From positions 2,232,001-2,296,000 of the forward strand of contig NZ_CP010431.2 of assembly GCF_000814845.2 (NCBI RefSeq): a DNA stretch of 64,000 nucleotides. Reading direction: 5' to 3'. Below the pieces are notes generated by a model, which saw only the letters and a list, made by a program, of their open reading frames with translations, was not told the origin of the DNA and made no database searches. The stretch's first letter is position 1. Every line of letters begins with the position of its first letter. Positions 55,232 to 62,444 of this stretch are shown here, piece after piece. This DNA comes from Pandoraea sputorum (GTDB lineage: Bacteria; Pseudomonadota; Gammaproteobacteria; Burkholderiales; Burkholderiaceae). The position numbers were made by a program, and so were the translations under genes.

Positions 55232-55456
55232 GACGCTGTCTGGTTATCGTTGTCGGGCACACGCGGGCCTGCGCCGCTGGGCGGTGCTGGGTTGGCGTGT
55301 GCGGGCTGCCGCTGGTCGGTGTGCGATGGGCGGCAGCCGTGAGAATCGGAGTCGATGCAATGTGACGATCGAACGCGCCCGCCCGCGCATCCACATCGCC
55401 CCGAACACGGGCGACGCGATGTGCGGGACATCGGCGAAACGAACGACTTGAGGGTG

Positions 55457-55831
55457 TCAGGCGTGCGGCGGGGCGCGTGAGGGCGGGGTGAGACGCTGCG
55501 GCGTGCCGCTATGAGGCAGCGCTGGCGCAAGGGTGAGGCGTGGTCCGCCGATGCGAATGTCGGCCAGCGTGACCGGAGTAGACGGGAGTGGTGGCGTGTG
55601 CGCGAGCAGCGAGCAATAGCCGCAGGCGGCGCTCGTCGCGTGCGTGATCGGTGTGTGCCGACCCTGTGCTGCCGTTTCGTCGAGACTGGTACAGAACGTG
55701 CTGGACAGCGCGTCGTCGATTGACGACGGGTGCGCGCGCAGATACTGGCTGATCAGCGGTGCGCAAAGCAGCATCCACATGGCGGCGAGGCCGACCCATG
55801 CGATGCGTTTGCTGCGTGACCATACCGGCAT
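55457..55831 (-). CDS. DUF2946 protein
   Basis: 124 residues from ATG 55831 (MPVWSRSKRIAWVGLAAMW). One N-terminal membrane anchor (about 8-28), then a periplasmic part with the family motif ATSAACGYCSLLAHTPPLP holding a CxxC pair (GYC). DUF2946 genes commonly precede TonB-dependent copper or siderophore receptors; here the receptor lies downstream on the same strand. Longer in-frame starts reach 55951 but add non-conserved sequence. Confidence 0.75.
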   Translation of the reverse strand: MPVWSRSKRIAWVGLAAMWMLLCAPLISQYLRAHPSSIDDALSSTFCTSLDETAAQGRHTPITHATSAACGYCSLLAHTPPLPSTPVTLADIRIGGPRLTLAPALPHSGTPQRLTPPSRAPPHA

Positions 55832-56086
55832 GTTCAGGGCGCGCGACGACAAGCCGCGTTCGTGACGACGAGCGGCGATGCTATCACGCAGCGCCGTTCG
55901 ATCATTCGTTGTCCCTGACAAATTCACGATGGATGCGACGCGTTGCGGCAATTTGTCGCGCAGTCATGGCGACGAGCGCTGAGTGTGTCTTGAATCGATG
56001 CGTATTGCTAAGCCTGATTAAGCCAGGTTATGTCTGGTGTGCCTGGTATGCCACGTCGAACGAGACAATTCGGCGGCGGGCTGGTA

Positions 56087-56114
56087 ATATACGTTTCGTA
56101 GCTATTTCGTATAT
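56087..56114. promoter_or_regulatory. Operator-like inverted repeat upstream of the ParD-like gene
   Basis: ATATACG (56087-56093) and CGTATAT (56108-56114) are inverted, 21 bp centre to centre, and TTTCGTA is directly repeated within (56094 and 56105). It lies 14-41 bp before the ATG, the place for autoregulation by an antitoxin-type DNA-binding protein. Confidence 0.5.
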
Positions 56115-56127
56115 AGGAGCCCGCCCT

Positions 56128-56382
56128 ATGGGTATCGTCAAGATATCGGAGCAAATGCATGAGGCGCTGCGCAATACCAGCGGCGCGCTCAGTCGCTCGA
56201 TCAACGCGCAAGCCGAGCACTGGCTGCGCGTCGGCATGCTCGCCGAACTGAATCCCACGTTGAGTTACGGCGAGATCTGCCGTCGACTCATCGAATCCGA
56301 TGGCTCGCCGGTCAGCGAGACCGGCGCTGTCGCTTCTCCAGCAACCGGTGCACCCGTCACCGTCATGAATAAGGTGGCCTAA
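56128..56382 (+). CDS. ParD-like antitoxin family protein
   Basis: 84 residues; AGGAG precedes the ATG. MGIVKISEQMHEALRNTSGALSRSINAQAEHWLRVGMLAELN is a ribbon-helix-helix-type ParD-like sequence (PF11903-type). The stop overlaps the methionine aminopeptidase start (TAATG), so the two are coupled. There is no ParE toxin; a MetAP occupies the toxin position. The fusion of regulatory and housekeeping functions is odd and probably conserved in related genomes. Confidence 0.8.
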   Translation: MGIVKISEQMHEALRNTSGALSRSINAQAEHWLRVGMLAELNPTLSYGEICRRLIESDGSPVSETGAVASPATGAPVTVMNKVA

Positions 56383-57212
56383 TGGTGCGCGAACGCGTTG
56401 TCATCCGCTCGAACGAAGAAATTGCCCTGTCGCGTCGCGCCGGGGAGATGGCCGCACAAGTGCTCGCGATGATCGGCGAGCACGTGAAGCCCGGTGTCAC
56501 GACCGATGAACTCGACCGTCTGTGTCACGACTTCATCGTGAATGAACTGAAGGCGATTCCCGCCAACATCGGCTATCACGGGTATCCGAAGACGGTGTGC
56601 GCGTCGGTCAATCACGTGGTGTGCCACGGGATTCCGGGCGATAAGAAGCTGCACGACGGCGATATCGTGAACATCGACGTCGCCCTCATCAAGGACGGCT
56701 GGTTCGGCGACACAAGCCGCATGTATTACGCGGGCAAGCCGAGCATCATGGCCAAGCGTCTGGTCGACACGACCTACGAAGCGATGGTCGCAGGCATTCG
56801 CGCGGTGCGCCCCGGCGCGACGCTCGGCGATGTCGGTTATGCGATTCAGTCGGTCGCGCATCGCGAAGGTTTCAGCATCGTGCGCGACTACTGCGGGCAC
56901 GGCATCGGCACGACCTATCACGACGATCCGCAAGTGCTGCATTACGGACGTCCGGGCACGGGTCTGACGTTGCGCCCGGGCATGATCTTCACCATCGAGC
57001 CGATGGTCAACGTCGGCAAGCCGGACACGAAGCAACTCGCAGACGGCTGGACCGTCGTCACGCGCGACCGCTCGCTCTCGGCGCAATGGGAGCACATGGT
57101 GGCTGTCACGGAGACGGGCTTTCAGGTGCTCACGCAATGGCCGGACGGGCTTGGCGAATATGCGCGCTATGGTGCGCTCGATAGTGGTGGCGCGACGGCG
57201 AATGCGGCCTGA
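56382..57212 (+). CDS. map: Type I methionine aminopeptidase
   Basis: 276 residues. Metal ligands: Asp99 (VNIDVALIKDGWFGDTSR), Asp110, His in GHGIGTTYHDDP, Glu in MIFTIEPMVNVGK and Glu in WEHMVAVTETG; substrate His82 in VVCHGIPG. Complete by these criteria. Housekeeping map normally sits with rpsB-tsf, so this copy behind a ParD-like gene is likely an accessory second MetAP. Ends at a bidirectional hairpin. Confidence 0.94.
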   Translation: MVRERVVIRSNEEIALSRRAGEMAAQVLAMIGEHVKPGVTTDELDRLCHDFIVNELKAIPANIGYHGYPKTVCASVNHVVCHGIPGDKKLHDGDIVNIDVALIKDGWFGDTSRMYYAGKPSIMAKRLVDTTYEAMVAGIRAVRPGATLGDVGYAIQSVAHREGFSIVRDYCGHGIGTTYHDDPQVLHYGRPGTGLTLRPGMIFTIEPMVNVGKPDTKQLADGWTVVTRDRSLSAQWEHMVAVTETGFQVLTQWPDGLGEYARYGALDSGGATANAA

Positions 57213-57256
57213 GCGGCGGTAGTTTCGGCACGACACAGGACGTCATTGAAATGAAG

Positions 57257-57283
57257 AACGGGGCGCAAAGTTTGCGCCCCGTT
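57257..57283. terminator. Bidirectional terminator after map
   Basis: AACGGGGCGCAAA (57257-57269) is the perfect complement of TTTGCGCCCCGTT (57271-57283). The + strand continues TTCGTTATG. It lies between convergent map and the six-TM gene. Confidence 0.8.
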
Positions 57284-57301
57284 TCGTTATGCGTCGCGAT
57301 T

Positions 57302-58126
57302 TTACAAATCGTCCGGCGCACCGTCCATCAGCAGCAACTGGCTGGCATAGCGATGATAAAGCCATCCGCCGACGCCGCATGCGACGGCGAGCCACGCAAT
57401 CGAAAACACCGTTTTCAGGATCAGGGAGCCGAGTACCGCAATGGTGACTTCCGGCATGAATCGCAGGACTAGCGCCAGCAGCAGTGTGATCACGATGCCG
57501 GTGCCGAAGAGCGGCAGGAACGTCACGAATGCGGTCCCGAACATCGACCAGAAATGTCCGCGCGAATCCTGCCACGCGGCACCCCATCGCTTGCTGCGTC
57601 CGACCGCGACCTGCGCATAAATGAGTGAGATGCGCGTGATGACGAAGACCGCCGCGCAAGCCATTAACACGATGAACGTGGCGAGTAGGGCATAGGAATG
57701 GCTGTTCCCGCTCATCCGCGTGGCGAAGCCGATGATAAACGCGGGAATGAAAGCCGCGATCATCATGGCGATCACGATTTGCAGCGATAGCCAGATATAA
57801 CGCCACACGTCGCGACCGAACCAGGGCGATTGCCGGGCGGCGTCCGGGCCGAGGATGACATAGCGCAGGATGTGAACGGCAAGTACCGCGAGCGCGATCA
57901 AATTGACGAGTCCAACGCCAAGCGACAGAAGGGCGATGTTGATGCGGTAGGTCGCGTCACCCCCTTGAGCCGCAGCGCTGGCGAGTTGCTTCAGCGAGAT
58001 GCCAAGTGCGGACGACACCAGTACAACGAGGGCCACTATCAGACTTAACAGTGGTCGATTGCGTAACGCATTAAAACCGTCGATCCATGCTCCTACGAAA
58101 CACTGCTTGAACGTTATCGGTTCCAT
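57302..58126 (-). CDS. Six-TM membrane protein of unknown function
   Basis: 274 residues with about six hydrophobic segments (about 25-48, 63-88, 105-130, 145-165, 200-222 and 232-256). The layout resembles the YciC/BPSS1780-type uncharacterised Burkholderia membrane family: N-terminal MEPITFKQCFVGAWIDGFNALRNRP and a charged middle loop (VGRSKRWGAAWQDSRGHFWSM). No transport signature. The 271 bp between it and the next gene hold none. Confidence 0.7.
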   Translation of the reverse strand: MEPITFKQCFVGAWIDGFNALRNRPLLSLIVALVVLVSSALGISLKQLASAAAQGGDATYRINIALLSLGVGLVNLIALAVLAVHILRYVILGPDAARQSPWFGRDVWRYIWLSLQIVIAMMIAAFIPAFIIGFATRMSGNSHSYALLATFIVLMACAAVFVITRISLIYAQVAVGRSKRWGAAWQDSRGHFWSMFGTAFVTFLPLFGTGIVITLLLALVLRFMPEVTIAVLGSLILKTVFSIAWLAVACGVGGWLYHRYASQLLLMDGAPDDL

Positions 58127-58397
58127 GTTTCCCCCTGAGCGAATTTTTTTGCTTCGGTGATCGAAGCTGTACGGCGTGACTGCGTTACTTCGACGCCATT
58201 CTTGCAGATCGCCCTACGACTGACAATCTTGCAATGAATGGTGCAATGACGCGGGATAGCGCCTGTTGTGGCGGGGAGACGGACAGGCCTGCGAGACGCG
58301 CGTGGGGGACGGGCGGGGATGTGTGGGGAGGTGTGGGGACGGGGGGATTCGACCTGCGACGCCGGATTGACGTCGCAGGCCGCAGACGGCTGAGGCC

Positions 58398-59534
58398 TCA
58401 GGCGTTCACGACCTTGCGCAGCACGTCGGCGTTCGTGACGACCCCCACGAGCCGGGCGGCGTCGTCGAGCACGGGCAGTGTGCCGTGGCGTTGCGTCGAA
58501 AGGAGCGCGACCAGTTCGGAGAGCGGCATGCCTGCGGTGGCCGACTTGAGATTGCCTTGCATCAGATCGCGGACGGCCGGGCGTTGACCATTCCCGAGCG
58601 ACACGCCGAAGCGCGGCCAGTTCTGGCGACGCGCACGCCGCATGTGCAGATCGTGTCGCGTCAACAGGCCGATGACGCGCGCTTCCGAATCGATCACCGG
58701 CACGGCGTCCAGTCCATGACGTTGCAGCAAACGCCATGCGGCCGGTACTTCCTCATGCGCTTGTACCTTGGCAAGCGGCGGAGCCATCACGTCGGCCGCC
58801 GTCAGTTCGCGGGCACGACGGGCAAAGGCTTCGCGTTGCGTGTCGCGCAGCAGGCTGGCCAGATCGTCGGCCGAGATGTCGAGCAGTTCGCTGCGACGGG
58901 CGAGGGCCTTTTCGGCGTCTGCCGTCGTCACGGGAATCGCTTGTGCATTGACCGGACGCGCCGGTGCCTGCGTCTTCATCGCATGCGGGTAACGGTGGCC
59001 GGTGATCGCGTGATAGCCGATGGCCGAGCCAAGCAGCATGACCGACTGCAGCGCAATCGGTTCGAGCACGAAGCCGTAGCCGAGTGCATGAACTGCCGGG
59101 CCGCCGAGCACGGCGGTGAGCGCAACCGCGCCTGACGGCGGGTGCACGCAGCGAAACGTGAACATCAGTGCGATGGACACACCGACCGCAGTCGCGGCGG
59201 CGATGACCGGTGTCGGAATAAACATGGCGCACGTCACGCCGACGACAGCCGCCACGAGATTGCCGCCGAGAATCGACCAGGGTTGCGCGAGAGGACTGGC
59301 GGGCACGCCGAAAAGCAGAACGGCCGACGCACCCATCGGGGCCACCAGCCAGGGGATGTAGGAGGCGGGGCCGAGCAGCCACAGCATCAGCCCACCGGTC
59401 ACAGCGATACCGCATAGCGCGCCGAAGCCTGCGCGCAGGCGCTCGCGCCAGTGAACAGCCACCACGGCGGGCAGAAAACCCGCCATCCAATCCTTCACAT
59501 CACGTCGTGTCATTGCCATCTCGTCCCGCTCCAT
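58398..59534 (-). CDS. HPP-family membrane protein with CBS pair
   Basis: 378 residues from ATG 59534 (AAAGGTG upstream; ATGs at residues 6 and 8 are alternatives). The N-terminal HPP domain (about 20-170) has four to five helices and FRCVHPPSGAVALTAVLGG containing His-Pro-Pro. The C-terminal part is two CBS motifs (ADVMAPPLAKVQAHEEV and DLMQGNLKSATAGMPLSEL), which usually bind adenine nucleotides. HPP proteins are proposed nitrite or anion transporters; energy-state gating is inferred. Confidence 0.9.
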   Translation of the reverse strand: MERDEMAMTRRDVKDWMAGFLPAVVAVHWRERLRAGFGALCGIAVTGGLMLWLLGPASYIPWLVAPMGASAVLLFGVPASPLAQPWSILGGNLVAAVVGVTCAMFIPTPVIAAATAVGVSIALMFTFRCVHPPSGAVALTAVLGGPAVHALGYGFVLEPIALQSVMLLGSAIGYHAITGHRYPHAMKTQAPARPVNAQAIPVTTADAEKALARRSELLDISADDLASLLRDTQREAFARRARELTAADVMAPPLAKVQAHEEVPAAWRLLQRHGLDAVPVIDSEARVIGLLTRHDLHMRRARRQNWPRFGVSLGNGQRPAVRDLMQGNLKSATAGMPLSELVALLSTQRHGTLPVLDDAARLVGVVTNADVLRKVVNA

Positions 59535-59576
59535 CGGACGCACCTTTCTGGGGTGTCGTCTTGATATTTTGTGCAT

Positions 59577-59591
59577 GATATATCGTATATC
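59577..59591. promoter_or_regulatory. Palindrome GATATA-TCG-TATATC in the HPP upstream region
   Basis: Perfect 6-bp arms with a TCG centre, 43 bp upstream of the chosen HPP start. It shares CGTATAT with the ParD-like operator. It could be an operator or part of the -10 region. Confidence 0.45.
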
Positions 59592-59810
59592 GATAAATTG
59601 GGAGGGCGGGAGCGCGTGATTCTAATGCTGCGACGCAGCGAAATCACCGCCTGGAACCGGCGCACATTAAAGCGGCGCACCAAATCGAGGAAAACGAGAC
59701 GGAAAGGGCGTGAAGCTTGCTACGGCAGGAGGGATCGGGCGGGGCGGGAGAGCGGAGCACGTGATACTTCTGGCGCCAAGCGGCGAGCAAAGACGAAACG
59801 CCAACGAAAT

Positions 59811-59835
59811 ACGGCAGGGCGCGAGGCCCTGCCGT
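59811..59835 (-). terminator. Probable terminator of the RcnB-like gene
   Basis: Ten-base-pair perfect stem with five-base loop; T-rich (ATTTCGTT) on the - strand only. Confidence 0.6.
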
Positions 59836-59896
59836 ACGGCTGGCGAGTCAGCGAAAATTCACGGCGCCGACGAGTGGCTAAGGCGTCGGTCGGGGA

Positions 59897-60334
59897 TCAG
59901 TGCCCGCCCACGATCTGAACGATCACGCCCGAACCGTTGACCAGCAGGAAGTCGCCGCCCACGCCGACCCAGTGGTGGCCGCGTTTCGGCGCGTCGAGAT
60001 GGTACTGACGGTAGTCGTCGACGCGGTATTGCGCATCGCGGTATTGCTGCGGCACGCGATCGCCCTTGCGCCAGTCGGGATGTTGCCACCCGGAATCGTC
60101 GCCGGGGCCACGTTGGGCCTGCGGGGGCGGTCCGCCGTGCGGACCCTTCTTCGGACCATGACCCGGAGGACCACCGTGTGGGCCACCCGGCTGATGTCCC
60201 GGGGGCGGGCCACCCATACCGCCCATACCGCCCATACCACCCTGAGGTGGCGGGCCGCCCTGTGCCAGGGCGAGAGAAGAGGAAACCGCCAGACCGGCGG
60301 CGAGGCACAGCGACAGTGTCTTGCGCATCTTCAT
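59897..60334 (-). CDS. RcnB-like periplasmic protein
   Basis: 145 residues; AAGGAG lies eight bases before ATG 60334. Signal peptide MKMRKTLSLCLAAGLAVSSSLALA, a Gly/Pro/Met/His-rich repeat region (GGMGGMGGMGGPPPGH, about 25-85), then the RcnB domain: RKGDRVPQQYRDAQYRVDDY and HHWVGVGGDFLLVNGSGVI. RcnB proteins modulate Ni/Co or envelope stress homeostasis; the His/Gly/Met stretch suggests metal binding. Confidence 0.85.
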   Translation of the reverse strand: MKMRKTLSLCLAAGLAVSSSLALAQGGPPPQGGMGGMGGMGGPPPGHQPGGPHGGPPGHGPKKGPHGGPPPQAQRGPGDDSGWQHPDWRKGDRVPQQYRDAQYRVDDYRQYHLDAPKRGHHWVGVGGDFLLVNGSGVIVQIVGGH

Positions 60335-60884
60335 TATTTGCACTCCTTATCGTAGGGTCGAGGGACCGAACGCGGGGGAAGCATTCGAGATGACTTGCCA
60401 GCGACGGCCGACGCCTTCGCACCGTTCGCATCGCGCACAAAACAGCGCAAATGGCGAAAACGAGGCTCAAAAGACGAAAGCCGTGCGTCCATCCTACCAT
60501 CGCAGCGCAAAAAAAAGCCCGGACATGCCGGGTGTCGTTTGACATAGGGCATGCGCCGGGCAAGCAGGGACGCAGGGAAGAAACCTGTTGGACGGGGCTC
60601 GACGGTGCGCGCGCACCGCATGAGGCGCATCGAGACCGGCGGCTCGCCAGGCGCGCGTCGGGGGCAGGTCGGCGCGCCTCTCGTCTTGGGGGCACGAGCG
60701 CGGCCGCCGGTTCGATGCATCCATCGCTGCGCGACGTTCCCGGGGGGAAGAACGCCGCGCCTGCCGCCGGGACTGTCGTTCAACACAACATGCCCCGACG
60801 TTTCACGACGCGTTTGAACGCGCCGCGATACTACTCAACTCACGGTCTTGCTACTCAGTTCCGCTACTCAGTCCCGTTAGCTAC
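60335..60884. other. Spacer between RcnB-like gene and RND operon
   Basis: 550 bp with no convincing gene. Frames across it have compositional bias only. It holds a strong - strand terminator (60509-60532) and a cluster of CTACTCAG repeats at its right end (60851-60888). Confidence 0.5.
60509..60532 (-). terminator. Terminator of the RND efflux operon
   Basis: On the - strand CCCGGCATGTCCGGG is followed by an eight-T run. It lies about 350 bp downstream of the outer-membrane component, with no gene between. Confidence 0.75.
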
Positions 60885-60888
60885 TCAG
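60851..60888. repeat. CTACTCAG repeat cluster at the end of the efflux operon
   Basis: CTACTCAG occurs at 60851, 60864 and 60881 (and degenerate earlier near 60835). On the - strand each gives CTGAGTAG, containing TGA and TAG; the last copy includes the stop codon of the OM factor gene. Confidence 0.6.
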
Positions 60889-62432
60889 CGGGCCGCGACC
60901 GTTGCACCGGCCGCGTTCGCCGTGGGTACGGCTGGCGCGGCGCCGTCGGCGGGCGTCTTGGGCAAATCGCCCCAGCCGCCGCCCAGTGCGCGGATCAGGT
61001 TGACGGTCGACACGGCTTGCGCCCCGGCGAGTTGAACAGCGCTGCGACGCGATTGCAGTACCGTGCGCTCGGCGTCGATCACATCCAGATAGGCAATCGA
61101 GCCTTCCTGATACTGCGTACGCGAGAGCTGCGCGGCACGGCCCGACGCCTTCACGGCATCGTCCTGCGCACGCGTTTGCTGCGCAAGCAGACGCAGATTC
61201 GACAGGTTGTCTTCGACTTCCTGGAACGCCACGAGCACTTGCTGCCGGTAGTTCGCGACGTCTTCTTCGTACTGCGCACGGGCACGCGACAGATTGCCGC
61301 TACGTGCACCGCCATCGAAAATCGGCATCGAGAGCAGACCACCGACAACCGGTCCCAGCAGGAACGTACGGCTCGACCAGTTGAACAGATCGCCCAGCGT
61401 GGCGGCTTCGAATCCGCCCGAACCGGTCAGCGACAGCGACGGGAAGAACGCGGCCTTTGCGACACCGATGCGCGCATTCGCTGCGGCCATCGCACGCTCG
61501 GCGGCCGCGATGTCCGGGCGACGCTCAAGCAATGCCGACGGCAGACCCGCGGGGACCTGCACGGTGACGGGCACGAGCGGCGAGGGCGCGAACGAGAACT
61601 CCGCCGGCGTCTTGCCCAGCAGAATCGCCAGGCTGTGTTCGGACGCGGCACGCAGACGCGCAACCGCCAGCGCGTCGGACTGCGCCGTGGCCAGTTCGGC
61701 CTTGGCACGGGCGACGTCCAACTCGCCAATATCGCCTTCGGTGAAGCGTCGCTGTACCAGCTTCAGTGCTTCTTCTCGCAACGTGACCGTCTGCGTGTAC
61801 AGCGCCTGTTCGGCATCGAGTTCGCGCAGATTGAAGTAGTTCTGCGCGACGTCGGCTTGCAATGCGAGCTGCACCGAACGGTACAACGCTTCGCTTTGTT
61901 CAGCGTCGGCGCGGGCAGCGGCGACGTTGTCCGACACACGGCCAAACAGATCGACTTCATAGCCCACGCTCGCTTGCGCACGCCACAGCGTGTACGGCGC
62001 GATGTTCGTGCCGTCCGGCTGTAACTGCGAGGCGGGCGAGATCTTCTGACGTGACGGGCCGAAGCCTGCGTCAAGCGTCGGGAAGAGCGCCGCGCGGGCC
62101 TGACGCTGCACGCCACGTGCTTCCTGCACGCGCGCGGCGGCCGCCTTCAGGTTCTGGTTAGCGGACAACGCATCGGCTTCCAGCTTGTCGAGCGTTGCGT
62201 CGCCGAACACCTTCCACCATTCGCCGCGCGCCAGCGCTTCCGACGGCTCAGCCGTCTTCCACGTGCCCGCTTCACCTGCGGGCAGTGCGGCTTCCTTGAA
62301 TGCCGTCGGCGTACCCTTGTCGGTCACCGTCGGCACTTCGTATGTGGGAGCCATCGAGCAGCCCGCCACCACCAGCAGGGTGGCGAGCAAACCCGAGACG
62401 CCCAGACTTCTTTTCATCCATTGCGCTTGCAT
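60885..62432 (-). CDS. RND efflux outer-membrane factor lipoprotein (NodT/OprM type)
   Basis: 515 residues from the ATG at 62432 (GAAGGA upstream). Lipobox LLVVAGC (Cys about 25) gives a lipoprotein. Two OEP repeats follow, each with the coiled helices of TolC-like channels (ADALSANQNLKAAAARVQEAR and DAERTVLQSRRSAVQLAGAQ). It starts 12 bp behind the RND permease, forming a tripartite export pump with an adaptor presumably outside the window. Confidence 0.93.
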   Translation of the reverse strand: MQAQWMKRSLGVSGLLATLLVVAGCSMAPTYEVPTVTDKGTPTAFKEAALPAGEAGTWKTAEPSEALARGEWWKVFGDATLDKLEADALSANQNLKAAAARVQEARGVQRQARAALFPTLDAGFGPSRQKISPASQLQPDGTNIAPYTLWRAQASVGYEVDLFGRVSDNVAAARADAEQSEALYRSVQLALQADVAQNYFNLRELDAEQALYTQTVTLREEALKLVQRRFTEGDIGELDVARAKAELATAQSDALAVARLRAASEHSLAILLGKTPAEFSFAPSPLVPVTVQVPAGLPSALLERRPDIAAAERAMAAANARIGVAKAAFFPSLSLTGSGGFEAATLGDLFNWSSRTFLLGPVVGGLLSMPIFDGGARSGNLSRARAQYEEDVANYRQQVLVAFQEVEDNLSNLRLLAQQTRAQDDAVKASGRAAQLSRTQYQEGSIAYLDVIDAERTVLQSRRSAVQLAGAQAVSTVNLIRALGGGWGDLPKTPADGAAPAVPTANAAGATVAAR

Positions 62433-62444
62433 GATTGGCATCCT

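Larger units (their letters stand above)
59535..59896. other. HPP-RcnB spacer (362 bp)
   Basis: No gene supported; contains the palindrome at 59577 and a hairpin at 59811-59835. The latter has 10-bp arms (ACGGCAGGGC / GCCCTGCCGT) and, on the - strand, is followed by ATTTCGTT, so it may terminate the RcnB-like gene. Confidence 0.5.

Noticed and set aside
55232..55456. Fur box for the TonB-dependent receptor
   Set aside because: No GATAAT-type 19-bp palindrome was found in the receptor or DUF2946 upstream regions.
59571..59918. + strand frame in the HPP-RcnB spacer
   Set aside because: Arg-rich, low-complexity translation with no ribosome site; crosses a terminator hairpin and the RcnB-like stop region.
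60334..60786. 150-codon - strand frame in the RcnB-RND spacer
   Set aside because: Spans the strong - strand terminator at 60509-60532 and has Arg/Pro-rich shadow composition.
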